Positions 8,701 through 17,219 are shown, counted from the first letter of the stretch. The stretch is 22,261 nucleotides of DNA from an uncultured Prevotellaceae bacterium (GCA_946624335.1 CAMOSA010000017.1:1-22261), one strand, 5' to 3'. The notes: generated by a model from the sequence alone, not told the origin. Numbers and translations are program-made.

Positions 8701-11533
8701 GTTTCCCATCCGTCCGTCCGCGTACGATATCACGTTCGGGATCGAAGAGCCGACTGCCGATGCGCACATCATCGACGGTGAAATGGTGGACACGATGATG
8801 CTCGTCGTAGTCATCGACGCGCGATGGCATCAGGTGCTCGTCGGGCGTGTCGGGGTCGACGGTGATGTGACTGAAGTGTACGTCGTCAATGCTACCTCCG
8901 GGAGCTCGGTTGTATTTCTCGCTGAAGAGAACACGCAAGTCGAAGATACGCCCTCGCTGCACGCCCTCGACGCGTATGGAATCGAAGCGTACATCGCGTA
9001 TGATGTTTTGGTCGCCGCACTGAACGGCCAGCAGGCCCTGCTCGCGACCGTAGAGGATGTCACAGTCGTGTATGCGCACGCTGCTGAGCACTTCGCCCTT
9101 CGGCGCACGGTCGTCGCCATGGGTGCCGATGTTCACGGGATGGGCTACGTCGGGCCAGAAGACACAGCGTGAGATGTCGAAGTCCTCGGAACCACCCCAA
9201 TACCACCACCGGTGGTTGTAGAGTGCGATGCAGTCGTCGCTGGTGCGCAGGAAGCAGTTCTCCACACGCACATGGCGGCAGCACATCAGGTCGAAGCCGT
9301 CGCTCCACGAGCGTGCCGAGAAGGATTTGATGTTGCGCAGGGTGATGTTCTCGCTCTGTCCGCCGAAGACGGTGTAGTGGGCGGGATTGAGCACGGTGAT
9401 GCCGTCGACGAGGACGTTCTTGGAGTAGGTAATCTCTATGCCACGCAAGGGATGATCGAGGATGCCACGTCCGACGATGCGCACGTTCTCGGCACGGTCT
9501 ACGATCAGGCGAGCCTTGACGACGGCTCCCGGAGCGAGATAGACGGTGCAGTTGGACGGGATCTTGATCTCCTCGCTCGGCAGGTCTTTAGGCTTATGAA
9601 CGCCCGGACCGAAATAGATCAGGCGCGCTCCTTCGACGAAGACGTCCTGCGAGTTGGGTGCCACCCAGTCGATGGCCTTGGGCTCGTCGGGCGTATGATG
9701 CTCGGTGAGTGGAGCGTTGACCAACAGATGCAGGTTATGTAGCCGTTCGCCTCCGAACTCTATGCTGAGGTATTCGGGCCGCTGGAGGCGCAGGCACACG
9801 GTGCTGTCATTGAGCCGCTGAGCGCTCAGCCCACGCGAGTGAGGCCGCACGTCGACAGGCGCCGCCTGCTCGGGCCGATGGCTGGTGATGCGCACATCGA
9901 CAGGCTCCGCCATATCGAACTCGGCAAAAGCTGCCTGCTGGCGGTTGCGTGTGTCAACATCACATCTAAGCACCGGAATCGTGGTCCATGACGCGTCGGG
10001 CGTCGCCACGGGACGCACCTCCACGGTGTAAGCCGCCGAAGCCACGGGGCCGTCCTTCTCGGGCAGCGGGCTGTAGGTGAAAGGCGGCAGCGTGGGAGCC
10101 GAGGTGCCTCCGTCGACGAAGGACGGCACGCCAGCTGGCTCACGCACAAGGAAGGTCGTAGCGACCTCGCCGTCGGCAAAGACATAGCCGTTGCGCGACC
10201 GTGCCCCACGGGGCTCATAGACATAGGTGCTGCCCTCGACGCGCGACGGCTGGAGATCCCAGTACTCGGGCCAGCAGTCGACCGTGCGCACGAGGCTGAG
10301 CTGAGGAGCGTCGTCGATGCGCAGAACGGGCTCTGACGCTGCGTCGTAGGGGCGGCGGCGGTTGACCTTATATCTTATCGGCGCAGGCACGGCCGTGAAA
10401 GCGTCGACGTCGGTGCCCTGATAGAAGAGCAACGAGCCGAAGCCTGGATTGTCGCAGGTGAAGCCGGCGCCCTCGGGACGCACGTAATGACCCAGGACGA
10501 GGCTGGTGGCAGGCATCGGCAGATGGCGTCGCCCGGCATAATGATTATAGGCGATCTCGAAGACGGCACGCCACTGGCCCAGGGCACCCTCGGCCAGCAC
10601 GGTCCAGCCTGAGTATTTGCCTGTCAGGTCGTGCCACGTGTCGAAGGGTACGGGCAGCCCAAGGTTGGCTCTCGAGGTGTACTCGTAAGCCTTGAGGAGG
10701 CGGTTGTCGAGGTCTGCGTACAGGTCATCGCCCTGGCTCCACGCCACCTCGCACGTCTCGGCCAGCTGTCCGAGTCCGAGCATGACATGAGCCTGGTCAC
10801 GACCGCTCTCCTGGCACTGCCCCGTGGCGGCGATGTAGTCGGCGAGCGAGCCGTTGTCGACGCCGTGCTGACGATAGTATCTGACAGCACGGTCATACTG
10901 CTTCGCGTCGTTACAGTAGACGCCCATCGCTATGCGCAACTTGTTCACGGCAGCACCCCAGTTGCCGTTGGCGTATGGCGACTGTCGGTCGAACTCATCA
11001 AGCACGGGCAGGAAAGCACGGCGGAACATCGCCTCCGTCTGTCGGGTGTCATCCTTGGTCCAACCAGGGTATTCGTAACGTAAGAGTTCGCAGGCGTTGA
11101 CGAGGATAAAGCCCTGCAAGCCGGCACAGAGCGGCCCGTCGTGTCCGTCGACCGCCTGAAGGCGCCCGGCATAGGCCCTGATGATGGCCATCGCCGTCTC
11201 AGCGTGCGCATTGTCGCCACTGATGACGTAACGGATGGCGTTGTAGTAGGCAGCCAGGAAGTCGTTCTCGCTCGGACCTTTGGTGCGCCTGTGTTCGCCA
11301 TCGCGGGCTATGGTGTCAAAGGGACCTGCCATGCGATAGCCGGTCTGCGCTTTGGCGTCGGCCATCAACTTGCGGTAAGACCCCATGGCCACAGGATTCT
11401 CATGCCGCACCCACTCGCGGATACGGTCTATAGACTCTCGGCTGTGGAGCAGCCCCGGGTGCTGAAACGAACGCGCACCGGCCGTCATGGCGACCAGCAG
11501 CAACGCCCAAAGAAGTAATACCCTATTTTTCAT
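8696..11533 (-). CDS. Fusion: alginate-lyase-like domain plus GH28-like beta-helix
   Basis: A 945-residue secreted protein (signal peptide 1-20). Residues 22-375 are an alginate-lyase-like toroid: FQHPGLLHSRESID (23-36), NGNWGAAVNK (189-198) and QCQESGRDQAHVMLGLG (239-255, candidate His249), mirroring the neighbouring lyase. Residues 440-615 form a beta-rich linker. Residues 625-930 are a right-handed parallel beta-helix with a GH28-like active-site pattern: SDGFD (Asp745, Asp748), TSDDCIAL (Asp766, Asp767) and IGTHGDD (His805). Polygalacturonase-type enzymes use equivalent Asp residues and a GHG histidine, so a hydrolase active on a uronic-acid polymer is likely. One chain thus appears to combine eliminative and hydrolytic active sites. 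It ends within an octamer tandem array. There is no terminal sorting motif. Confidence 0.85.
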   Translation of the reverse strand: MKNRVLLLWALLLVAMTAGARSFQHPGLLHSRESIDRIREWVRHENPVAMGSYRKLMADAKAQTGYRMAGPFDTIARDGEHRRTKGPSENDFLAAYYNAIRYVISGDNAHAETAMAIIRAYAGRLQAVDGHDGPLCAGLQGFILVNACELLRYEYPGWTKDDTRQTEAMFRRAFLPVLDEFDRQSPYANGNWGAAVNKLRIAMGVYCNDAKQYDRAVRYYRQHGVDNGSLADYIAATGQCQESGRDQAHVMLGLGQLAETCEVAWSQGDDLYADLDNRLLKAYEYTSRANLGLPVPFDTWHDLTGKYSGWTVLAEGALGQWRAVFEIAYNHYAGRRHLPMPATSLVLGHYVRPEGAGFTCDNPGFGSLLFYQGTDVDAFTAVPAPIRYKVNRRRPYDAASEPVLRIDDAPQLSLVRTVDCWPEYWDLQPSRVEGSTYVYEPRGARSRNGYVFADGEVATTFLVREPAGVPSFVDGGTSAPTLPPFTYSPLPEKDGPVASAAYTVEVRPVATPDASWTTIPVLRCDVDTRNRQQAAFAEFDMAEPVDVRITSHRPEQAAPVDVRPHSRGLSAQRLNDSTVCLRLQRPEYLSIEFGGERLHNLHLLVNAPLTEHHTPDEPKAIDWVAPNSQDVFVEGARLIYFGPGVHKPKDLPSEEIKIPSNCTVYLAPGAVVKARLIVDRAENVRIVGRGILDHPLRGIEITYSKNVLVDGITVLNPAHYTVFGGQSENITLRNIKSFSARSWSDGFDLMCCRHVRVENCFLRTSDDCIALYNHRWWYWGGSEDFDISRCVFWPDVAHPVNIGTHGDDRAPKGEVLSSVRIHDCDILYGREQGLLAVQCGDQNIIRDVRFDSIRVEGVQRGRIFDLRVLFSEKYNRAPGGSIDDVHFSHITVDPDTPDEHLMPSRVDDYDEHHRVHHFTVDDVRIGSRLFDPERDIVRGRTDGKR

Positions 11534-11548
11534 ATATCAATTCACGAT

Positions 11549-11578
11549 TGGCTATTTACCATCGACCATTTACCATCA
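11549..11578 (-). repeat. Short repeat overlapping the GH88 stop codon
   Basis: On the sense strand the GH88 gene ends AAG TGA and continues with two copies of GATGGTAAAT separated by GGTC. The first copy begins at the stop codon. The 42-bp gap to the next gene contains this repeat and no promoter box. Confidence 0.55.
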
Positions 11579-13204
11579 CTTCTGTGTCAGTGCCTTATAC
11601 CGTAGCAGTGCTTCGAGGTAGTAGTAGTCGGCATAGACGATGGGTACGTCAATCTCGGATCCTGCGGGCAGGTTACCTGTGCTGTGACGCAGAATGGCAC
11701 AGCTGTTGGGGGCCGCCTGGTAGTTGTCCGACGAGAGGGTGATGAGCATACGCTCGGCCACCTCGAAATAGTATTCCGAGAGGCTCTTTAGCTGCCCAGG
11801 TATCATCTTGTTGAGATCCTCCACCTCGGCCACCAACGTGGACAACTCGAGGAGGGCAGATGCCACGACGGCCGCCGCCGAGGCATCGCGCGGGGCGATG
11901 CTGTCGGAGGGCGATGCCGGCCGGTCCTGCGGCGAGGTGAGGATGCGGGGATCATCGAAGTCCCAGAAGGGAACGCCATCCTCAGGCAGACGGCTGATGA
12001 AGGCGTCGGCAGCCCGGCACGCCTGCTCCAGAAAGCGGTAGGACGTGGAATCGGCGAGGACAGGCAACTTGTCGTCGCGGTCATCGCCGCCGCCCTTGAG
12101 TTTCTTGTTCTCGCCATGGCGGAACAGTTTGTGCTCACCTGTCTTTGGTCGACGGCCACGGGCCTTCTGCCCCCGTCCGGTCGCTTCGGTATCTCCGACT
12201 GTCGCTGCACCCTCAGCCAGGTGACGCGTCTCACGCGCCATCATCGTGAAACCGTAGACGGCCCACGCCTGACCACGTGCCCATGTGCTGCTGTCAGCCA
12301 GCCCCTGGTGGGTCACGCCGTGAATGAAATGGCCGTCGAGCGTATCGTAGACCGCCACGTGATAGGATGTCGCGTCTTCGCGGAAATGGTTGAGACGTGT
12401 CGTTTCGGCATGACGTACGGCGATGTCGAACAGGGGTTTCCGCCGAGGACTCATGTCTTGCCTCGCAGCCCAGCAAAGCAGCTCGAGGTTAATCATATTA
12501 TCCATAATCGTATTATGCCCCCCGAACATTCCTACGTTGCGCGGCCACGAAAGGATGGTCCCTACGGTGGGGTTAAAGAGCGTTGCCAACGAGTCGGCAG
12601 CACGAAGGCACAGGTCGCTGAAGAGCGCCATCAGCGCCGAATCCTCGGTGACCGTCTCGCCGAGCGCTTCGCGACGATTATGGCTGACAGCATCGATGCG
12701 ACCCAACTCGTCAGAGAGTACACGCAAGCCGGTGCCGGCGCTGCAATAGACGAGAAAGCCCAAGTCGTGGTCCAGCACAGGCTGGTCGACGATGCGCTGC
12801 ATGGCACGTGTCGCACCGATGGCCGCCTCACGCACGACCTCGGAGTGGCACGATTCGTAGTCCAGCCACAATATCCCCGGCCAGAAGCCGCTACACCACT
12901 CCTCGGCCTTCACCGGTCGGCATGTCCAGACCGAGTCGCCCGGCGCTACGTTGCGCGGCATCATCGTCGTGTCAATAGCACCGCCGCCCGCCGCCTCGAG
13001 CTGGCGCAGCGCACGCCGCACCTGGTCGTCACAGCGCTGCAGCGCCGCATCGACATCGAAAGTCTGCGACTCGGGGGATGATGTACAAGAAGTTAGCATC
13101 GTCACTGCGGCCAGCACTGTCATCGCTGCCATCGTCATCAGCTTCACAGTAGCTGTCAACCGTCTAACATCGTTAACGGCTATTTGCGTCAAAAGCTTGC
13201 TCAT
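11576..13204 (-). CDS. GH88 unsaturated glucuronyl/galacturonyl hydrolase, lipoprotein, with insertion
   Basis: It removes the 4,5-unsaturated uronic acid left at the non-reducing end by polysaccharide lyases, matching the two lyase-like genes downstream. A lipobox MLTSC ends at Cys40, so the protein is probably anchored in the envelope. The GH88 alpha/alpha-barrel shows HDLGF with Asp147 and DNMIN with Asp235, the two catalytic aspartates, plus STWARGQAW (306-314) and VPFWDFDDP (411-419). Usual length is near 400 residues after the signal. Here residues about 328-388 form a charged, low-complexity insert (Arg/Lys/Gly-rich) between two conserved helices. The start at 13204 lies 30 nt downstream of a promoter box. 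Met23 is an alternative. It is the first gene of the operon. Confidence 0.93.
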   Translation of the reverse strand: MSKLLTQIAVNDVRRLTATVKLMTMAAMTVLAAVTMLTSCTSSPESQTFDVDAALQRCDDQVRRALRQLEAAGGGAIDTTMMPRNVAPGDSVWTCRPVKAEEWCSGFWPGILWLDYESCHSEVVREAAIGATRAMQRIVDQPVLDHDLGFLVYCSAGTGLRVLSDELGRIDAVSHNRREALGETVTEDSALMALFSDLCLRAADSLATLFNPTVGTILSWPRNVGMFGGHNTIMDNMINLELLCWAARQDMSPRRKPLFDIAVRHAETTRLNHFREDATSYHVAVYDTLDGHFIHGVTHQGLADSSTWARGQAWAVYGFTMMARETRHLAEGAATVGDTEATGRGQKARGRRPKTGEHKLFRHGENKKLKGGGDDRDDKLPVLADSTSYRFLEQACRAADAFISRLPEDGVPFWDFDDPRILTSPQDRPASPSDSIAPRDASAAAVVASALLELSTLVAEVEDLNKMIPGQLKSLSEYYFEVAERMLITLSSDNYQAAPNSCAILRHSTGNLPAGSEIDVPIVYADYYYLEALLRYKALTQK

Positions 13205-13233
13205 TTTCGTATCATAGGTTGTGTTTTATGGCG

Positions 13234-13241
13234 CAAAGATA
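13234..13241 (-). promoter_or_regulatory. -7 promoter box of the GH88/lyase/GH43 operon
   Basis: CAAAGATA on the + strand reads TATCTTTG on the minus strand, matching TAnnTTTG, 30 nt upstream of the GH88 ATG. It is the only such box found ahead of the four minus-strand genes, which supports one transcription unit. Confidence 0.65.
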
Positions 13242-13315
13242 AGAAAGTTTTTCCAAATCGCTGCCCACAATCAAAAAATATTCGATGAAAAACATACCAA
13301 ACAAGCATTTTTTTG

Positions 13316-13323
13316 TACCTTTG
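13316..13323 (+). promoter_or_regulatory. -7 promoter box of the CE1-like esterase
   Basis: TACCTTTG matches TAnnTTTG. It lies about 35 nt upstream of the ATG at 13358 and overlaps the in-frame upstream ATG at 13313, which argues against that earlier start. It and the GH88 promoter are divergent and about 75 bp apart, so they could share regulation. Confidence 0.65.
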
Positions 13324-13357
13324 TGCAGTTCATCCGTACAACCTAAATGAAAAGCTC

Positions 13358-14527
13358 ATGAAAGCTAAGAACATTACACCGCACGTCCGTCTGATACTGT
13401 GGACGTTGCTATTCCTCAACATCGTGCAGACGCCCCTCACCGCTACCGCTCAGGACGCCAAGCCCCGCCTGCAGAGCCGCGAGTGGTACGACGGCGTCAA
13501 GTCGCCCGAGATCAGCGCGAACGGCGACGTCACCTTCCGCCTCTTCGCGCCACAGGCCAAGGAGGTGAAGCTCAGCGGACAGTTCGGGCCCACGGTACCC
13601 ATGGCGTGGGACGACGAGGAGCAGGCATGGAAGGTGACTGTACACCCGGCCGTGGCGGACATCTACCCCTACAACTTCATCGTCGATGGACAGCCCGTCA
13701 ACGACCCAGCCAACAAGGACCTCTTCCCCAACGAGTTGTTCAAGGGCAGCCTACTGCTGATGCCCAACCCCAAGATGCTCTACACCGAGCGCGACATACC
13801 CCACGGCAAGGTTCACTATTGCTCCTACCACTCAACGGTACTCGGCGAGCAGCGCACGATGCTCGTCTACACACCTGCCGAGTACGATGACAACATCCAG
13901 CAGCGCTACCCTGTCCTCTACCTCGTCAGCGGCACCACTGACACCGAAGAGACATGGTACAAAGCCGGGCGTGCCAATTTCATCCTCGACAATCTGATTC
14001 ACGAAGGAAAAGCCACCCCGATGATCGTCGTCATGCCCTACGGCAATATGAACACAGGCAACCCACGGCCTTCGTCAGACGCCGCCACCCGCTGCTATGA
14101 GATCTTCTCGCAAGAGATGCAACAATGTGTGATGCCTTACGTCGAACGTCACTACCGCACCCTCGCCGACCGCGAACATCGAGCCATTGCCGGATTCTCG
14201 CGTGGTGGCGGCGAAGCCCTCTTCACAGCCTTTAAACTCGCCGACGACTTCGCCAGCGTATGCGCCTATGCCGCCTACCTCACCGACAAAGTCTATGAGC
14301 AACACTTTCCACGCCTCATTGACGACCCAGCGACGACAAACAGCCGCTACCGCCTCATCTGGTTCGGCGTCGGAGCCGACGATTTCCTGCACGACCCCGT
14401 CAAGCACAACCAGGAACTTTTCAGCCGCAAAGGCATACGCTACGAGCATTTTGACACGACGGGAGGCCACACCTGGATGAACGCCCGCCTATACCTCGGC
14501 CTTACACTCCCCAAGCTCTTTCGCTAA
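13358..14527 (+). CDS. Secreted CE1-like esterase with N-terminal E-set domain
   Basis: A 389-residue exported alpha/beta-hydrolase (signal peptide 1-31). Residues about 45-135 resemble a CBM48/E-set beta-sandwich (VTFRLFAPQAKEVKLSGQF at 58-76). Residues 150-388 are the esterase domain of the feruloyl/acetyl-xylan esterase (CE1, IroE/EsteraseD-like) type. The likely triad is Ser281 in GFSRGGGE, Asp341 or Asp342 in VGADDF, and His371 in TGGHTW. It would remove acyl or feruloyl groups from a glycan so that the divergent operon's lyases and GH43 can act. The ATG at 13358 is chosen because the promoter box lies between it and the upstream in-frame ATG. The acyl group attacked cannot be predicted. 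Confidence 0.9.
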   Translation: MKAKNITPHVRLILWTLLFLNIVQTPLTATAQDAKPRLQSREWYDGVKSPEISANGDVTFRLFAPQAKEVKLSGQFGPTVPMAWDDEEQAWKVTVHPAVADIYPYNFIVDGQPVNDPANKDLFPNELFKGSLLLMPNPKMLYTERDIPHGKVHYCSYHSTVLGEQRTMLVYTPAEYDDNIQQRYPVLYLVSGTTDTEETWYKAGRANFILDNLIHEGKATPMIVVMPYGNMNTGNPRPSSDAATRCYEIFSQEMQQCVMPYVERHYRTLADREHRAIAGFSRGGGEALFTAFKLADDFASVCAYAAYLTDKVYEQHFPRLIDDPATTNSRYRLIWFGVGADDFLHDPVKHNQELFSRKGIRYEHFDTTGGHTWMNARLYLGLTLPKLFR

Positions 14528-14786
14528 CGCCCTGACCGCCCGAACGGCTACCCTCGAGCAACGAGCTGCTGCCGCTACGCTCTATAATGATGACGGCCAA
14601 ACATTCTTTAAATATCTGATGGGCAATCTGCCACACATCATGAAATAATGCATGAACGAGGGTTACCAATGGCAGCACGTGGGCATAAAGGGCAACGTTA
14701 AGCGAGGGTGCAGAAGCACCCCCGATGGAACGGATTGGCCTTAAGAACCTCAATAACAAACATTCTAACCAACAAGCGAAACGCAA
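14528..14786. other. Intergenic region without recognised gene
   Basis: 259 bp between the esterase and the DUF1232 gene. It contains a small hairpin, GGGTGC (14706-14711) with GCACCC (14716-14721) around AGAA, and no T-tract. No TAnnTTTG box is clear, so the promoter of the DUF1232 gene is not located. A 17-codon ORF at 14648 shows no supporting features. Confidence 0.4.
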
Positions 14787-15164
14787 ATGACGACAATGAC
14801 AAACGAAAGCATCTTTGACTATCAGGTCTTGTGGACAAAGCTCAAGGGCTACGCCTTGACCATCGGACGTGTAGCCGCCAAACCTGTGCTGCTCCTCTAT
14901 TATGTCATGATGAGCAACGAGACCCCGTGGAAGGACAAGGCTGCCATCTTCGGAGCTCTTGCCTATGTCATACTGCCTGTCGACCTGCTCGACGCCAAGC
15001 GATTGCCCATACTGGGATGGCTCGACGAGGTGGCATCGCTGGCCGTGGCTATCAAGCAGATGAGCAAATACGTCACACCCGAGATGGAGATTCGTGCCGA
15101 AGCACAACTCAATGCGTGGTTCGGCGACGTCGTGGAAGTCAAGGAAGTAACGGCGTATGAATGA
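14787..15164 (+). CDS. DUF1232 (YkvA-like) small membrane-associated protein
   Basis: A 125-residue protein with the DUF1232 core at about 48-90: WKDKAAIFGALAYVILPVDLL followed by LGWLDEVASL, where the P-x-D and L-D-E residues are the conserved signature. The core forms short hydrophobic segments that usually place these proteins at the membrane. Function in the family is unknown. Met4 is an alternative start. Its final codons GAA TGA are the first unit of a long heptamer array, so its 3' end is defined by the repeat. Confidence 0.85.
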   Translation: MTTMTNESIFDYQVLWTKLKGYALTIGRVAAKPVLLLYYVMMSNETPWKDKAAIFGALAYVILPVDLLDAKRLPILGWLDEVASLAVAIKQMSKYVTPEMEIRAEAQLNAWFGDVVEVKEVTAYE

Positions 15165-15361
15165 CGAATGATGAATGACGAATGATGAATGACGAATGAC
15201 GAATGACGAATGATGAGTGACGAATGACGAATGACTAATGACGAATGATGAATGACGAATGACGAATGATGAATGATGAATGACTAATGACGAATGACGA
15301 ATGACGAATGATGAATGATGAATGGCGAATGATGAATGACTAATGACGAATGATGAATGAC
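15159..15361 (+). repeat. 29-unit heptamer tandem array between convergent genes
   Basis: The 7-bp unit GAATGAC is repeated 29 times without a gap (variants GAATGAT, TAATGAC, GAGTGAC, GAATGGC). It begins inside the DUF1232 gene, whose TGA stop is in the first unit, and ends 5 nt before the L,D-transpeptidase stop codon on the other strand. A 7-bp period puts TGA into all three forward frames every 21 bp, while the reverse strand has no stop from the regular units. The variant mix suggests repeated unit duplication. Confidence 0.97.
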
Positions 15362-15365
15362 GAAT

Positions 15366-16946
15366 TCATTGCGTCAGCACATCAGTCAGCTCATTAGCTA
15401 TAACACGATCATAGCCATAGAGGTCGGGCCACAGCTCGACCTCTTTTGTGATGGGATTAGGGTAAGCAGTATAATATATAAGGTACACGGGCACGCGAGG
15501 CTCCACCTTCTGCGCGTTGATGAGCCGGTGGGGCCTGCGTTCGGAAGCATGCTCGGCCAGATAGTCACGTCCCCTGTCGGTCTCGGGCTTTAAGTCCATG
15601 GAGATACGCAGTCGATCGGCCGTCCATTCATCGAGTTCGGGCAGCACGAAGAGAGCTAGGTCAAAGGGCTTCTCGACACGGATGCAGCCGTGCGAGAGGG
15701 TACGACGCTCGCGCTGGAAGGCGCTGCGATTATTGGTGTCGTGAAGATAAACCGCGAAGTCGTTGGGGAAGCGGAAGACGATACGCCCCAGCGAGTTGCC
15801 GGGACCGCCCTGCTGTCCAACGCGCAGACGACCCGACTCAAGCTGGCTGGCACTGACACCCGAGGCACGCAGCGTATCGCCTGTCGCGCGGTTGACGATA
15901 TAATAGCGGTGGCGGGCGAAGTAGGCTGAGTCGCCGCCGTGCCGAGCGATCTCACCGCGGACGATGGATTGCGGGATGATCCAGTCGGGGTTGACGTGAA
16001 TGACATTGACGGCGCTGTGGAGGAGAGGCGTCTTGGTCAGCGTCGTGCCACAGCAGATGCGCATATTCAGCACGGTGTCCGGCGCTATGGCCCACAGCTG
16101 TTGCGAAGGAATATTGACGACGATGCGGCGAGAGTCATCAGCCGCGGGCGTCGCCATCTGCCAACGGCAGCGCTCGATGTTGACGGCCAGCGTACGCCGG
16201 TGGACAGCATCCGACGTTGAGTCCAGCTGGTGTACCAGGTCGTGCCACATGGGGTTCGAGGGTAGCGAGGCAGCGAGATAACCGAGACGGTCCGGTGAGG
16301 TCAGGGCATTGAGCGAGGCTGCATAGTCAGGCGCCTTGACATCGTAGTCGAAGAGGCGGGCATAGTCGTTCCCCTTCGGGTCGAGGTGGTTAAACACGCG
16401 CTCAGGACGCATGAATCCGTAGCGCTGACCGGTGCAGTAGCGAACGTAGGCACGCGAGAGGTTGTAGTCGAGGCGCGGTAGCAGATCGTTGATGTCTATG
16501 CCAAGAGAGTCGAAAGCCAAGGCGTGCACCACAGCGAGGTCCGTGGCAATCTCCGGCACGAGAAAGTGCGTGCTGTCCAGGCCAAAGCGGGGCAGTTCAC
16601 GGCGCAGCACAGCCAAGAGACTGTCGGCATCTGCCGCAACACCCATACGTGAGAACCACAACGGAGCTGACACGTCATCGAGGTGAGGATGGGCACCGTA
16701 GTAGTGGCGGACAGCCTGGTCGGCAAGCAGATGCGACGTGTCACCCTCGACAAGCATCGACAGAGACAGCTCAAGACGAACGGTATCGAGGGCATAGACA
16801 TAAGTGCCGAAAGACGAGCGATCAGCCTCGGTAGGCTCGCGATGCCCATCACCGCAGCCTGTAAAGAGCAGGAAGACCGCAGTGGCAACGGAACTCAACG
16901 GGAGCAGACGCCGCAAGGCCGGAAGGAGAGAATGACGATTCATCAT
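15366..16946 (-). CDS. L,D-transpeptidase (YcbB/LdtD-like, YkuD domain) lipoprotein
   Basis: It likely forms 3-3 peptidoglycan cross-links or attaches proteins to the wall, in the periplasm. The 526-residue protein has a lipobox LFTGC (Cys31), a helical scaffold region at about 50-260 as in the YcbB class, and a YkuD catalytic domain at about 272-455. The active-site block is HD (His402) followed by SHGCIRVEKPFDL (418-430) with catalytic Cys421. A tail at 455-526 follows, with an aromatic segment YLIYYTAYPNP as seen in YcbB-like proteins. The frame is open to 17477, but the start at 16946 (or the adjacent ATG at 16943) is chosen because the promoter box and lipoprotein signal fit and the upstream part is antisense to the pheA leader. 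Confidence 0.92.
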   Translation of the reverse strand: MMNRHSLLPALRRLLPLSSVATAVFLLFTGCGDGHREPTEADRSSFGTYVYALDTVRLELSLSMLVEGDTSHLLADQAVRHYYGAHPHLDDVSAPLWFSRMGVAADADSLLAVLRRELPRFGLDSTHFLVPEIATDLAVVHALAFDSLGIDINDLLPRLDYNLSRAYVRYCTGQRYGFMRPERVFNHLDPKGNDYARLFDYDVKAPDYAASLNALTSPDRLGYLAASLPSNPMWHDLVHQLDSTSDAVHRRTLAVNIERCRWQMATPAADDSRRIVVNIPSQQLWAIAPDTVLNMRICCGTTLTKTPLLHSAVNVIHVNPDWIIPQSIVRGEIARHGGDSAYFARHRYYIVNRATGDTLRASGVSASQLESGRLRVGQQGGPGNSLGRIVFRFPNDFAVYLHDTNNRSAFQRERRTLSHGCIRVEKPFDLALFVLPELDEWTADRLRISMDLKPETDRGRDYLAEHASERRPHRLINAQKVEPRVPVYLIYYTAYPNPITKEVELWPDLYGYDRVIANELTDVLTQ

Positions 16947-16983
16947 GGGAGGCTGAGCCACCGGTTCTTGCCGGAGGACATCA

Positions 16984-16991
16984 CAAAGGTA
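16984..16991 (-). promoter_or_regulatory. -7 promoter box of the L,D-transpeptidase gene
   Basis: CAAAGGTA on the + strand reads TACCTTTG on the minus strand, matching TAnnTTTG, 37 nt upstream of the chosen start. It supports the shorter 526-residue protein. Confidence 0.65.
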
Positions 16992-17105
16992 AGCAAAATC
17001 TGACATAGCAGAAAAAGATAAGGGAGAAAAATGATAGGATGACGAGAAAAAATAGTGTGAAATGATAAAAATGATAGGGAAAAGCACAAAAAACATACAA
17101 AATCG

Positions 17106-17136
17106 TTGGCGGTTTCGACGAAAGTGCGTACTTTTG
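17106..17136 (+). promoter_or_regulatory. Promoter of the aromatic amino acid operon
   Basis: TACTTTTG (17129-17136) matches TAnnTTTG, and TTG (17106-17108) lies 20 nt upstream, about where the -33 element is expected. Transcription would begin near 17143, about 20 nt before the leader-peptide ATG at 17163 and some 200 nt before pheA. Confidence 0.7.
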
Positions 17137-17162
17137 CATCGCAAAACAAAAAACTTAGCAGG

Positions 17163-17219
17163 ATGCAACACTTGAACGCTTATTATTGGTTCTATTTTTA
17201 CTTTACCCAGACAAGGTGA
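17163..17219 (+). CDS. Aromatic leader peptide controlling the pheA operon
   Basis: An 18-codon ORF encodes MQHLNAYYWFYFYFTQTR and ends in TGA. Residues 7-14 are eight consecutive aromatic residues: four Tyr, three Phe and one Trp. Such a run is a hallmark of attenuator leader peptides, where scarcity of charged tRNA stalls the ribosome. It lies directly after the operon promoter and before a terminator followed by prephenate dehydratase. The stop codon is the start of the predicted antiterminator strand. Translation of the leader is inferred, and there is only a weak AGG ahead of the ATG. Confidence 0.88.
   Translation: MQHLNAYYWFYFYFTQTR

Noticed and set aside
14648..14701. 17-codon ORF in the gap before the DUF1232 gene
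   Set aside because: No ribosome binding site, no codon bias such as a run of one amino acid, and no terminator after it, so it is not a leader peptide on present evidence.
14706..14721. Hairpin as terminator of the esterase gene
   Set aside because: The stem is only 6 bp, there is no T-tract, and it lies about 180 nt after the stop.
15159..15361. CRISPR array
   Set aside because: The 7-bp units are contiguous with no unique spacers.
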